This document shows positions 31,401 through 42,000 of a stretch of 64,000 nucleotides of DNA, piece after piece; the stretch's first letter is position 1; every line of letters starts with the position of its first letter. A program made the translations under genes and the position numbers. Source of the DNA: Haliotis asinina (lineage: Eukaryota; Mollusca; Gastropoda; Lepetellida; Haliotidae); contig NC_090291.1 in the NCBI RefSeq assembly GCF_037392515.1, forward strand, positions 40,779,501-40,843,500. The letters run 5' to 3'. The notes beneath the pieces were generated by a model. The model searched no databases. It had not been told where the DNA came from and worked only from the letters and a program-made list of their open reading frames with translations.

Positions 31401-33780
31401 AATGAATGTATTAGAAACAGAACTAATTTAACATGGACAGATTCGTCTTTTGATGATAGAATTCTTATAAGTGATTCCCTTGTATCGTGACGCAGGTAAA
31501 TTTGTGGAATGTACTCTTTTCTTAACTCGGTATAAGCGTCATATATAAATAACAGCTGATATTCACCCTCGATATCAGACCAGACAAAATAATAATAAAG
31601 TAATAATTATTACTGAGTCACAACGTTTAGAGGTTTGAATAATAATTATGATGGGTCACATTTCGTGTAATAGGTGATCCGCATTTTTAGATTACTTGAA
31701 ATCGATATTGTGGAATTGACTTGTGTATTTGTATAACTTCCTCTCTCATTGCCTAAATACAATATCTGACTATTTTAAACTTGTCTTTGTTCTGTTTTGC
31801 TGGTTCACAGGGGATTTCTTACATTGTTTGTTACGTTAAAGTCTTAACCGTAACACTATATACATCAAATCTAGAACTTAAATTAAGGGTATTCATCCAG
31901 TTCTGGCGACACATGCCCACGGCTCTTTGACGGAATTCGTTCATGCACAGCCGCTCATTACTGACCCCTTGGAACATGGAGTCTTGTGGTTGAAGGCACT
32001 GCAGCTGGTTCCAGGAACAGTGTTCCTTTGCCCAACACCCCACTTCGCACCTTATTTCCCCTAGACAGGTGGTAGAATGGACTGTATTCTATCGAATGTT
32101 ATTGACATACATTCAGTTTTCATGTTTAAGCTGTAAACACCAATATAAGAAACTGCCTGTGTGGAATGTTTTCCTGGACAACAGTCGAAATGTTATGAAG
32201 CGTGTCAAATGTTTTCGGTTCATGTTCAAACTTAGGTGCACTCATAAAATCAATGCATTAGTGCTTAAGAAATACAGTTGCACTACCACCATGGACAGTG
32301 TAATAGGACACACTTTCGCCCTGAACTATTAAAGTTAAATCACGAAAATGCAAGAAACAAACAGACAAACAGAAAAACCCCCGGAAAATTTAATTAACAA
32401 TCCTTGTTCAGGGCTATCTGACCAGTTTTTCCGGTGACGTGTCTGCACCCCTACTTTAAGACGCACGTTGCCCTGAAAACAAAAGATAAACAGTTTCAAG
32501 ACAGTTTACGCACGGGATAAATGTCTTCTCTATATTATCTTAGTTACGTCTGTGACTAAAGTAAACCGTATGGGTAACGCAGTAAGAGTTAAATGAAACT
32601 AAAAATAAGACTAAATCTTTGAGATCAATTGAAGTAATTACGTTTTCGAGGCCATGGAATAATTATGTTTGAACTTATTTCAATGCCGTGTGCAAGGACC
32701 CCATTTAGAAATACATACACTCTACATTTTCATTCAAAGCAATAACTTAAAAGAACTCCTTCGTCTCCCTAATAAATATCGGGGAAATGCATTAATTTTT
32801 TACCCGAATGATTTATACGTGCTCTTACATTCGTTTGTTTCACTGTCATGATTTCTTCATCAGTTATTGAAGTCTCCTTCCTTGAGAATCATATACAGGT
32901 TATGTAATGTGGTAAATGTCCGTACGTTCCCTGTAGTGAAGCTGATATGAGTTATGAGTTCATTATTTCCTGGTCACAGCCTTCCATTTGTCACATTAAT
33001 ACTGATTTGTAGCATCGGAACACCTAGCATTGGAATTAAGGATGAGTAGTCAAATGCGGTACATACCTCAACAAAGCTTATTCATACGTCGACTTCTGCC
33101 TTGCCTTGCATTGGCTGCCTTTCTGCAAATTCCTCAAGAGTCTCAAAGGGTTCTCATAACAAACTCCAACTTTTCCGTAAGTTTGCAAATTTAGAAGACA
33201 TGGTTGAGTCCTTAAATATTCACACCAGGGCACATAGTATGTCGACCTTAAGAAAGGCAAAGGGTAGATCCTCAATAAACCCCCCGAAAAAGCTTTCTTT
33301 GCACATTAACCAATGGAATTGAAGAGACCTGAAGACTAAATGAACTACATGTTTTAGTCAAGGATTTTAAACCGAAGCCACTGGATACTGCTGACACTCG
33401 GTGGTGGTACTAATACGGGAATTTTATTCAAATAATGAATAAAATGTATTCATAAAATGTATGCATATATAAACTGATGCAAACACATGTTTACATCATT
33501 ATACAGCTCTGGTTTTATTTATCACTTACAGGTGCTTAAGGAATTTAATTTCAATAAAAAAAATAAGAAAAAGAAATTACAAGAAATTATTTTCTGTTCA
33601 TGAGCTCCATATTGATCTTGAACAGGCACACGATACTGATACCTGAGTTGATTAACATCCATTATCAACTCCAGAAGCACTGCCAAGATTCATGTTAAAA
33701 GAAAGATTCTCTCATATATACATAAAATTTGGACATCTGGAACTTATCCTTCTTCATGATATGATCCTGTAAACGTCATT
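28500..33780. other. Intergenic region without recognisable host genes
   Basis: Holds a family 3 fragment at about 30340-30490 ('gatcgccagcaactgacgat') and the LTR-like fragment at 31590-31830. The repeat shared with 1055-1145 is at 32240-32335. A 106-codon plus-strand frame (29231-29551), a plus frame at 31082-31300 ending in GPCVGEGQESRL, and a minus frame at 31831-32043 (KEHCSWNQLQCLQPQDSMFQ) show no domain I know. The last shares 'ccaggaacagtgttcctttg' with about 8760, so it is probably repeat-derived. Confidence 0.35.
31590..31830 (+). mobile_element. LTR-like repeat fragment (fossil), related to 15508-16125
   Basis: Shares both ends of the 15508-16125 segment ('aataataattatgatgggtc' near the left, 'ctttgttctgttttgctggt' at the right) but is much shorter, so the middle has been lost. 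Old and broken. Confidence 0.35.
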
Positions 33781-34240
33781 TTACCTGGATATGATTATAC
33801 TTATGATTCAAATTCCCCATCGATTTGTTGACCAACAGCAGTATAAAGAATTAAGACACACTTATGATAATCACAAATCTGTCTTCACACATGGATCCAG
33901 AGATGATGGCACAGTTGATAGTTTCAAGTGCCACTGCCACTGGATCGAGGATCAAGATTTCCAAATGACACCTCCATATTTAAACCAGAGCTTAATGCCG
34001 TATTAACACTTTTAAATAAATAAATAACCAGTCTAAATATATAAAGTGTGTGAAATGTTCAGATTCTCTCTCGCGTCCTCAGACTATAACAATCATATCT
34101 TCTAATTACTTTTGATTTAAATTATTGAAGTATGTGACGTTCTTGCCACTGGCCAATACAACACCATATTTTGATGGTTTCCCACCCATGCTGGTAGTTC
34201 GAGTAGTAGGGTGGGTGATATAGCTAAGCTGCTCTCAACA
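33620..34240 (+). mobile_element. Jockey-like LINE 3' fragment (RNase H region)
   Basis: The frame VFTHGSRDDGTV (33880-33915) matches the first catalytic block of a LINE RNase H domain (usually TDGSKD). After a frame change, FPNDTSIFKPELNAVLTLLN (about 33958-34017) matches the second block with its catalytic E. A 3' untranslated tail follows to about 34240. At least one frameshift; not functional. Confidence 0.65.
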
Positions 34241-34384
34241 AATCTGCAAAAGAAGTGGGGCACATAAGTAGATACAAATAACTGACATAAACATTATGCC
34301 AGTTATTGGTTCTTCAAACTTGGGCTTTTCAGTCCAGATTTGGAGAGGACATTCTCCGACGATGTTTTGATTATGCAAGATATA

Positions 34385-35630
34385 CGAGGGGATGTCAATA
34401 AGTTTTGAGCCTTGAGCATTTTGAGGTGTCACAGCCTATGGTGCGACATTGAACCTTGGGGTGTAGCTGATGTGATATATAAGTTTTGGTATCCTACTCT
34501 CAGAAGTTATTGAACAGCTCACATTGACAGAAAGAGACCCTCCTCACGGCAGGGAAAATGAATAAAATTGAGTATAGAGCAGTTATTAAGTTTTTAGTTC
34601 TTGAAGGAAACTCGGCGAAGAACATTGAAGAAAGGCTTTCAGCAGTTTATTGGAAGTCTTCCCCTTCCCAGAGAGAGTCTTGAAGATGACCCCCGTCCAG
34701 GTCGCCCAACAACAAGCACTAGTCAGGAAAATATTGACAGAGTGCATAGACTTGTGTTGGACAATCGTCGAATCACACTCCACGAGTTAGAGGAGACCAC
34801 AGGCATTTCACACGGGTCCATCGAGACAATTCTCCATGAACGTCTCGTCATGTCTAAGGTGTGAGCAAGATGGGTGCCAAGAATGCTTACAGATGAAATG
34901 AAGCAAACAAGGGTCACCATAAGCAACTCCATGCTAACCATATACAACAAGAATCCAGCAGATTTTTACTTTAGGCTAGTAACCTGTGATGAAACCTGGA
35001 TCCACCATTATGATCCTGAGAGCAATCAAGAATCCATGGAATGGAAACATGTCACTTCTCCCAGGACCAAAAAGTTCAAAGCCTCCAGATCAGTGCAGAA
35101 GGTTATGGCGACAGTCTTCTGGGATAGCAAAGGCGCCATCTACATAGATTACTTACCAAAAGGTAGAACAATGAATGGGGAATATTACGCTAACTTGTTG
35201 AGGCAAGTGCGACAGTCAATCAAGGAGAAGCGCCTGGGCAAGATCAGACGTGGTATTCTTCCACATCAAGACAATGCTCCAGTACACACCCCTCGCGTTG
35301 GAGCCGCTGCTGTCCAGGAATGCGGGTACGAAATCTTGCCGCATCTCCCCTACTCTCCAGACCTGGCACCAAGTGATTACCATCTGTTCCCAAATCTCAA
35401 AAACACTTGCGTGGTCGTAGATTTCAGGTTGATAATGAGCTTATTGCTGCTACTGAGGCTTGGTTTGAGGACCAAAATGGCGCCTTCTACAGAGATGGCA
35501 TCAGCGACTGGCAGAAAAGATGGAACAAGTGTCTTGACTAACAAGGGGACTATGTTGAAAAATAAATGTGGTTCATACCAATATTTTGTGTTTTTCTATG
35601 CAAGGCTCAAAACTTATTGACATCCCCTCG
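34385..35630 (+). mobile_element. mariner element with perfect 30-base inverted ends, inactive transposase
   Basis: Bases 34385-34414 and 35601-35630 are exact reverse complements and the element is flanked by TA on both sides (34383-34384, 35631-35632), the mariner target duplication. The transposase (start near 34558) has the first catalytic D in TCDETWIHHYD, the second in HQDNAPVH, and the third in YSPDLAPSDYHLF, exactly 34 residues after the second (D,D34D). It is broken by a deletion with a frame change near 34.66 kb that removes part of the helix-turn-helix, a TGA at 34862-34864, and a one-base loss near 35.40 kb. Length 1246 bases is normal for mariner. Perfect ends mean it could still be moved by a transposase supplied from elsewhere. 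Confidence 0.95.
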
Positions 35631-35639
35631 TACAAATGA

Positions 35640-36740
35640 ATATTTACAGAACGGTAATGATCCTCGTTTTACGTTAATGATCCTCGTTTTGTATCCCTTC
35701 GATCACCCTTGACTGTGTTGATTTTTCTATTACAGGGGATAAATCTTTCATTATAAAGCACTTAAGACCCTTTTTATTAATGTCAATATGACTGTCAATT
35801 ATTTACTGTTTTTTTTTTTTAAAATAAATAGAATTACAATACAACGTATAGATCAGATGTCATCAAACATTAATCATTGAAGCGTTTTCCAGCTTCCCTT
35901 CTCTTTGAGCCTTGCTATTTACATAAAACATATTTGGGAAACGTGCAATTTCCCTGCTTCCTGACACGATGTTTTTATCATTCATATTACCCAACCATGT
36001 ACGGATCACACGACCATCGACCAACAGCGTGAACTGGTTGTTAACTGTGTAAAACTATGGATCGGATAATCAATCGGCGCCTTGTCTGATCTCTGAAATC
36101 AATTAACTTGAGGACGGAAATTCAGTTTTGCCTTACACATCTGAGGAGCACTACTGATCATTTTGACCTAATTTGTTTTTTAAAAAAGACAAACATGTTG
36201 TTTCCATATTCTTTGACTTGGAGAAAGCCCGTGTTACCACATAAAACATGGTATTGTCGAGGTAATTCAATGCCGTATAACTCACTGTCTGGTTTTGGTT
36301 TGAAATGTACAGTGGAATTAGAATCTGTCTGTGGATAAAATTCAAGCATTTTTGTTGACTTCCAAGTCACGGTTGAATTATGGGAAATTCTAGGGCAGAT
36401 TCCGCAGCTAAATCTATTCCTATTAAGTGTGTGTTAGTCAGTTTTCTATACACTGACAATCAAGCGCACATTTGGCAATATCTCAAATACATCTTGTAGC
36501 AAAGATGGAACATACATATATAACGCTTCATGCCACACAACCCTTGGTAGGAAAAGAGTTCCTAGCTGGTCTTAATTGTCAATATAGAGTGGTGATAGGC
36601 CAAGAATCCAAAGAGTGCCGGCGATGGGACTCAAAACTTCGATCGAGGTAAAAACACTCAGAATCTTTGCAACAAAATGTGGGCTAGAGGCATGTGGAGG
36701 ACACACTGGCGAGCGATGTCAGATGCATGTCCCTGTTTTC
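35640..36740. other. Intergenic, nothing recognised
   Basis: AT-rich; short open frames around 36.1-36.37 kb overlap on both strands without motifs. Confidence 0.4.
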
Positions 36741-36744
36741 ACTT

Positions 36745-36960
36745 AACCGCCTCCTTAATGTAGTGGTTAGAACGTCCGCCCGGAGAACGGAAGGCCGTGG
36801 TCCGGCCGCGTCACACTAAAATGGCCTTAAGATATGGTCCCTGTCTGGTGCTTGGCATTAATGGGGTACAAAAAGGACTGGACGGCTTGGAATCAGTACA
36901 TTGTGTCCGAGTGGGGTGCTACATTCTCTTCAGTGTTAGCATTCAAGAAACAATACAATA
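36745..36960 (+). repeat. tRNA-derived SINE, a third SINE family
   Basis: tRNA-like head: 'gtagtggttagaacgtccgc' (A box) and 'gtggtccggccgcgtcacac' (degenerate B box). Body: 'ggtgcttggcattaatgggg', 'aaggactggacggcttggaa', 'tccgagtggggtgctacatt'. This head-body combination is a SINE type I recall from molluscs. Confidence 0.65.
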
Positions 36961-37149
36961 TATCTCGATGTAATTGTGCATCACTTTTTTGCTACATTAA
37001 TACACTGAAATTATCCCACCCTCTTTCTATTGAGAAAAGTTTGAAAACATTTTCTGCAGATAAGCGTGGGGTTTGTTGTATGGTAAAATCATTTTGCCCT
37101 TGAACCAGATGGCATGTAATTGAAGCAAGGAATCAACTGTCAGCACCAA

Positions 37150-37440
37150 CAAATTTGACCTACGTTGAATTTAACTAAAGAGGAATCCCGACCTGTCTAC
37201 AACATTAGCAGAATCACTACTGTTACTGTTGAGAATCCAGGTGTGCGTTTTATGTGAAATCCAAAGGACAGACATGCTGAGGATCATGTGTCATTCTGAT
37301 GCACAAGTGTAGAGAGACTGACTCCAGAACTTTCTGAACACCTGATGTTCTCATCCTGAACTACAGACTACTACTGACCAACTTCAACTAGTAAAACAAC
37401 TTCTACATTATCACCACCCGGACCTTCAAATGTCAAGTTG
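37150..37440 (-). pseudogene. Orphan, decayed PAN exon (fifth copy of exon 1)
   Basis: Clear similarity to exon 1 of copies A-D: 'atcactactgttactgttga', 'aaatccaaaggacagacatg', 'gtgtagagagactgactcca', 'gaactttctgaacacctgat'. The frame is lost by small insertions and deletions and by a gap at the signal-peptide end, and the donor site is degenerate. Upstream sequence ('taagctgggaacatcaac') still matches the flanks of copies C and D. No exons 2-6 were found for it between 24 and 37 kb. Confidence 0.85.
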
Positions 37441-37559
37441 CTGATTTCACTCTCTTTTCTTCTGAGGCATGTTAACACTGTCAATGAACTTGTGAATTAA
37501 ATCGTGAAAGTTTCATGTTTAAGCTGGGAACATCAACACATCATCAGCAATCATATGTG

Positions 37560-38440
37560 CCGAATGTTTGCATCGATAGTTCATATAAAGTATAATCGTG
37601 TGCTCTTTATTGAACCTCCGGGATCTCACAAAAACAATCCACAAAGCAAATAATTCATTCTTTGCTTATTTAACAAGACAATTACTTTAAACAAAGTAGT
37701 ATGTGAATAAACAATCGGCAGATGCGTGGCTGCCTGCAGCGGTTGTAGTGCACGAGACAGATGTCTTGGGGGCAAAAGAAAATTATGGTTGAAAGACTGC
37801 CCATCTGATTCACAATTTAAATCGCTCATTCATTCTTCACCAATGTTTTCGATGCACCTAACATTTCCCAATTTTGAGCATTGAAATCTTAAGTGGGCTA
37901 GATGTTTTTCACGACGGTCGGAACTTCTTTCAGCAAGTTAAGATCTCACGATGTAACGGGAGTTGCATGTTTGTGGAGATTACGAGAAAACAAGAAAACA
38001 TTGAGGACAGTATTTTCTGTTTATTAATTGAGCTCTAGGGATCTTAATAAATACGAAATCAGAGCAATTTATGTGTACTATATGGAAAGGAATAGAACAA
38101 ATATACGTAAATCCGTGGTAAGTCATACATCCAAAAACGATATGATTTTAAGCTTACAACAATATTGAAGTGATTAAAGTGTTTTATTATGAGAGTATAT
38201 ACCCACATACAGGCAACCCAGTTTGATGTCAACTCATTAACAACCTGTAATCTTCGTGCCGGACCCCCACATGTTGGGCCTATTCGGACACAGGTAAACC
38301 ACAGTGAATGTCTAGGCTGCATACAACTGCACCTGCTGTTGGCTACGATTCCTGCGATATGTTCATCGATTTCGTGTAGGTAACGCAATGGTTTCGCAAG
38401 CTTTCTGCGGAAATGAGCACTCGCGTCTTTTTATGGCCAT
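37560..38440. other. Intergenic; faint third copy of the flank duplication
   Basis: About 37880-38120 resembles parts of 1910-2160 and 11050-11360 ('aacattgaggacag', 'tctgtttatta', 'aacaaatatacgt'), consistent with a decayed upstream flank belonging to the orphan PAN exon. Confidence 0.45.
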
Positions 38441-38449
38441 TAGGTTCTT

Positions 38450-38570
38450 GTGCCGGAGCTGATGCCGTTCGTGGTCCATTTCCTACATGACAATGCGACA
38501 CCAATAGATTGGTCATCGATATCACCTGACCTCAATCCCACTGAAAACGTATGGGGTACTCTTGTAAGTA
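38450..38570 (+). mobile_element. Tc1-like transposase C-terminal fragment
   Basis: The frame VHFLHDNATP, then DWSSISPDLNPTENVWGTL, matches the second and third catalytic blocks of Tc1 transposases (HDNA; SPDLNPTEN). The region between the two blocks is deleted. Dead fragment. Confidence 0.75.
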
Positions 38571-39047
38571 GTCTCTATGTCTTGAATCAATCCCAGGTTG
38601 TTTAGGAGCTGAGCTCTTTGTTGGTACAGAAATGGCGGAGGTTGCCTAATTCTCTGTTCACAGATCAACAAGTAAACGCTGCGTTGCTGTTGTGAATGTG
38701 AGAGGGGATATACGCTGCACTGAACAAGGTCCAATATCGTGCTACTGTTGACTGTGAATCTAAGGTTCTTCTAACAGAGTTGAACATATCTGTAATCCGT
38801 TAATGGACCTGTTTAAAATATTTTGAAATAACTTGAAATTAGTTTCTAATTCTGTGTGTACACCTCGTAATCTTAATTGTTTTAGTTATTAATTGAACAC
38901 ATTTAAAGGTATCACGATCAATGACATCCTCAACCGATATCATATCTCCATGTCCCTTTGCCAGACGAAGAAGATCCGTTACTTCTCAGATCAAGTCATC
39001 AAATGAACACCTCCGGTTGTCGATCTCATCAAAATTGCTGGTGTTGC

Positions 39048-42000
39048 TCACGAGTTGTTTAATACCAACTCCATGAAACTAACTGAAACGTCCTGGACGA
39101 ATTTGAAGTTGTCAGCTTCTGCCCCAGGAACTGCCTCAGTGAAGTTGTAAATGCTGGCTCCATCGACGGCAAGCTGGAACAAATCGTCCATTGCACGTTT
39201 TTATACATACATACACGTTTTTATACATACGTTTTTCTTTACACATAAGAAGAGTTATTTTGTATCTCAGAACGTCTGCGGTAGTAGTATTTGAAACTTG
39301 CAGTTTTCTATTACTATTATAGCAGTTTTATCTTTTGACACTAAATGGAATCTGTTTGTGAAGATAGTTGTGTCTAGGTGCATGTTTACAATAAACTCTG
39401 CTTCTGCTGGAATCCCCGAATTTCTAAAGCACAATAACAAAAGAATTCTTTGGTTCAAGATATTAACTGACATCACAATAAAACAAAATGTCGAGAATAG
39501 TATACATGTTTGAACTTCTCCGCCTAAGTGTCAAAAAGAAAACAACGAATAACTGACAATATGTTCCAGGTCTGTTTTATCCAATGTATATTTTTTCGTG
39601 TGACACAGGTTATCGTTACCTATACAGGTATATGTTCCAGGGATAACACGTAACTATCGTCCAAACCACTACACCTCTTCTTGCCGGTGTATATTCAGTG
39701 ATCTAAATATATAATACCATTAATATACGAATATTCGTACACCTACTTACAGCTGATAAATACCACCAAGTATTCTTTACTCTCTGACACTGAAATTCCA
39801 TCAGTTCTGTTATTAACATCACCCGTGAAGATCCAGGTTACAACTGATCTTCAGCAAACCATTGCCGTACGAGGCGACTAACGGGATCGGGTTGTCAGGC
39901 TCGCTGACTGGGTTGACACATGTCATCGTATTCCAATTGCGTAGATTGATGCTCATGCTGTTGATGCCTGGATTTTCTGGTCCAGACGCGATTACTTATA
40001 GACTGCAGTCATATACCTGGAATATTGCTGAGTGCGGTGTTAATGACACATACCCCATATACTCCATCTTGAAGGCTTACATCAACCTCGTAGTTTTGTC
40101 CAACTACCATTGTTAGGTTGGTATGCACCCTCAAACCCGAGCGTCTGTCTTTTCCCACGATGACAAGGACCTTTTCACTCTGTCTGTCAAAGTTAAAGCG
40201 GAACTCTGAGTGGAATCGCTTATCTGCTTGTTTCATTATCACGATAGTCCATCTGCAAAAGAATGTTAAAAGAAATAAGTGAATTGATCATTTGCACTGG
40301 GTTAATGTAAATTGATGGAGAAAGATAGATTGTAAAATAACTCAACATAATAGGAATAGTGTATAAAATGTCAATAGTATTATAGCCTTTGAATACGCTG
40401 CACCTAACCATATCTGATGTGTATTGCTATGTATATAAAGCGTTATCTGTTTTATGTTGATATCGTTATCGGAAGGGGCACAACTCTTTGAAGAACAGTT
40501 TTAACTCGCACGTGCTACTAAACGGCATATGGAAAGACAAAATGATAGGGATGACCTCATCAACATTTTCAGTTGCAATCCGACTCAAGGCCCTCGTTCT
40601 CAGAATTGCCTCTGATGGTCACAGCTGGAAGTGAGACAATTGCATAATTTGATGTAATTGTCAACTACACACACCAGGTTAGGTTTCTTAGGATTGATGA
40701 TGTTTGTAGAGTTGGGAGTTTGTAGGTGAAAGGTCGTATCCATCCGTATGGCCGTTTCACCATATGTTCCTTAAGGCTTGTCGACGTCGGAGCTGCCTAA
40801 ATCCGACGCTCTATGGTAATTAGGGATCTGCTAGCAAAACAAGGACCAGTGTATTTTTCACCCATTCCAGAAATACTTTCCCGTCCACTTTTATGTGGTA
40901 GTCCTGTTACATGGCTTCAGGCCCTATCTAGCAGAGCCAACGTGGAAAACACCAAGTCTTACATCTTTTCCCGTTAGTAGCGTTCTCCCAGACACCATTC
41001 TACCCTTTACTGTTAGCCGTGGGAGAGGTATTTACCCTCCATGTATGTATCTTCACATTTTTGTTTAATGTGGCGAAGATAATGACTTCAGATTTTAGCC
41101 CAAGTTTCACCTCTTATCTTTTGGCATCTATATCCAAATGTAAGCAAAACTTTGCTGCAGCTTGTATTTTGTAACCTAAATTTTGTTCGAGGTACTTTTG
41201 CAAGAGTCTTAGTTATAGAGGATATTATATGAGTGCCCATGTCATAAATTATTATGTTTACCACACGAGTGTCTAAATGTTGGTATTTCCCGAGCGAGAA
41301 CGAGAGCGAGAGACATACCGATATTTAGGTACGAGTATCGTAAATGTAGTATGTAATAGGCACGAAAATAATATTCTGTTTATTACCGAAGTCGTTAAAT
41401 TGAGGAAAATTAACCCACATCTACTTTCAAACATGGGTTGGCTACCCGCCGTCGCCGCATGTAGAACGCAACGTCACAGAAGGGCCGTGACGTCATGGTA
41501 TTGTTCATGACTTCATGTCACCATGACGAAGTGATATTTCTCCCTAGGGTCTCGTATGAAGAATATGAACCTCGATATGCCCCCGTAGGTCTTGTTGTTT
41601 GGAGGCTTATCAAAAGCTGCAGGAGCTAGTCTCATATATTACTGGCATAAATGGTTTCAACTTTCTGCCTCTCAGTAAACGATATTTTTAGCACCTTTAG
41701 AGTTAAATGTTTGTGATGAGTAGCACAATCAACAACGAGGCGCACTATGCACCGTTACCTTGTATCGTTAGTCGGTGCAGCAATCACCTTCAGCCGAAAC
41801 CCGTTGGAAGGACCACAAGGAACGGAATACCCGTCTTTACTCTGCAACAAACATACACACTGTCAGACAATTCTCACTCAGCAGTTTCAAAACAATTATA
41901 TATGTAGTTTCTGTTGGGTGAGTGAGTGAATTAACATGTGTTCGAGTTTCGGCCCTAAACCGTAATTTAGCCTTCATTACTTGGTGATCAGTGAACTTTC

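Noticed and set aside
36745-36830. Possible functional tRNA gene with clear A box
   Set aside because: The B box is degenerate and a SINE body follows directly.
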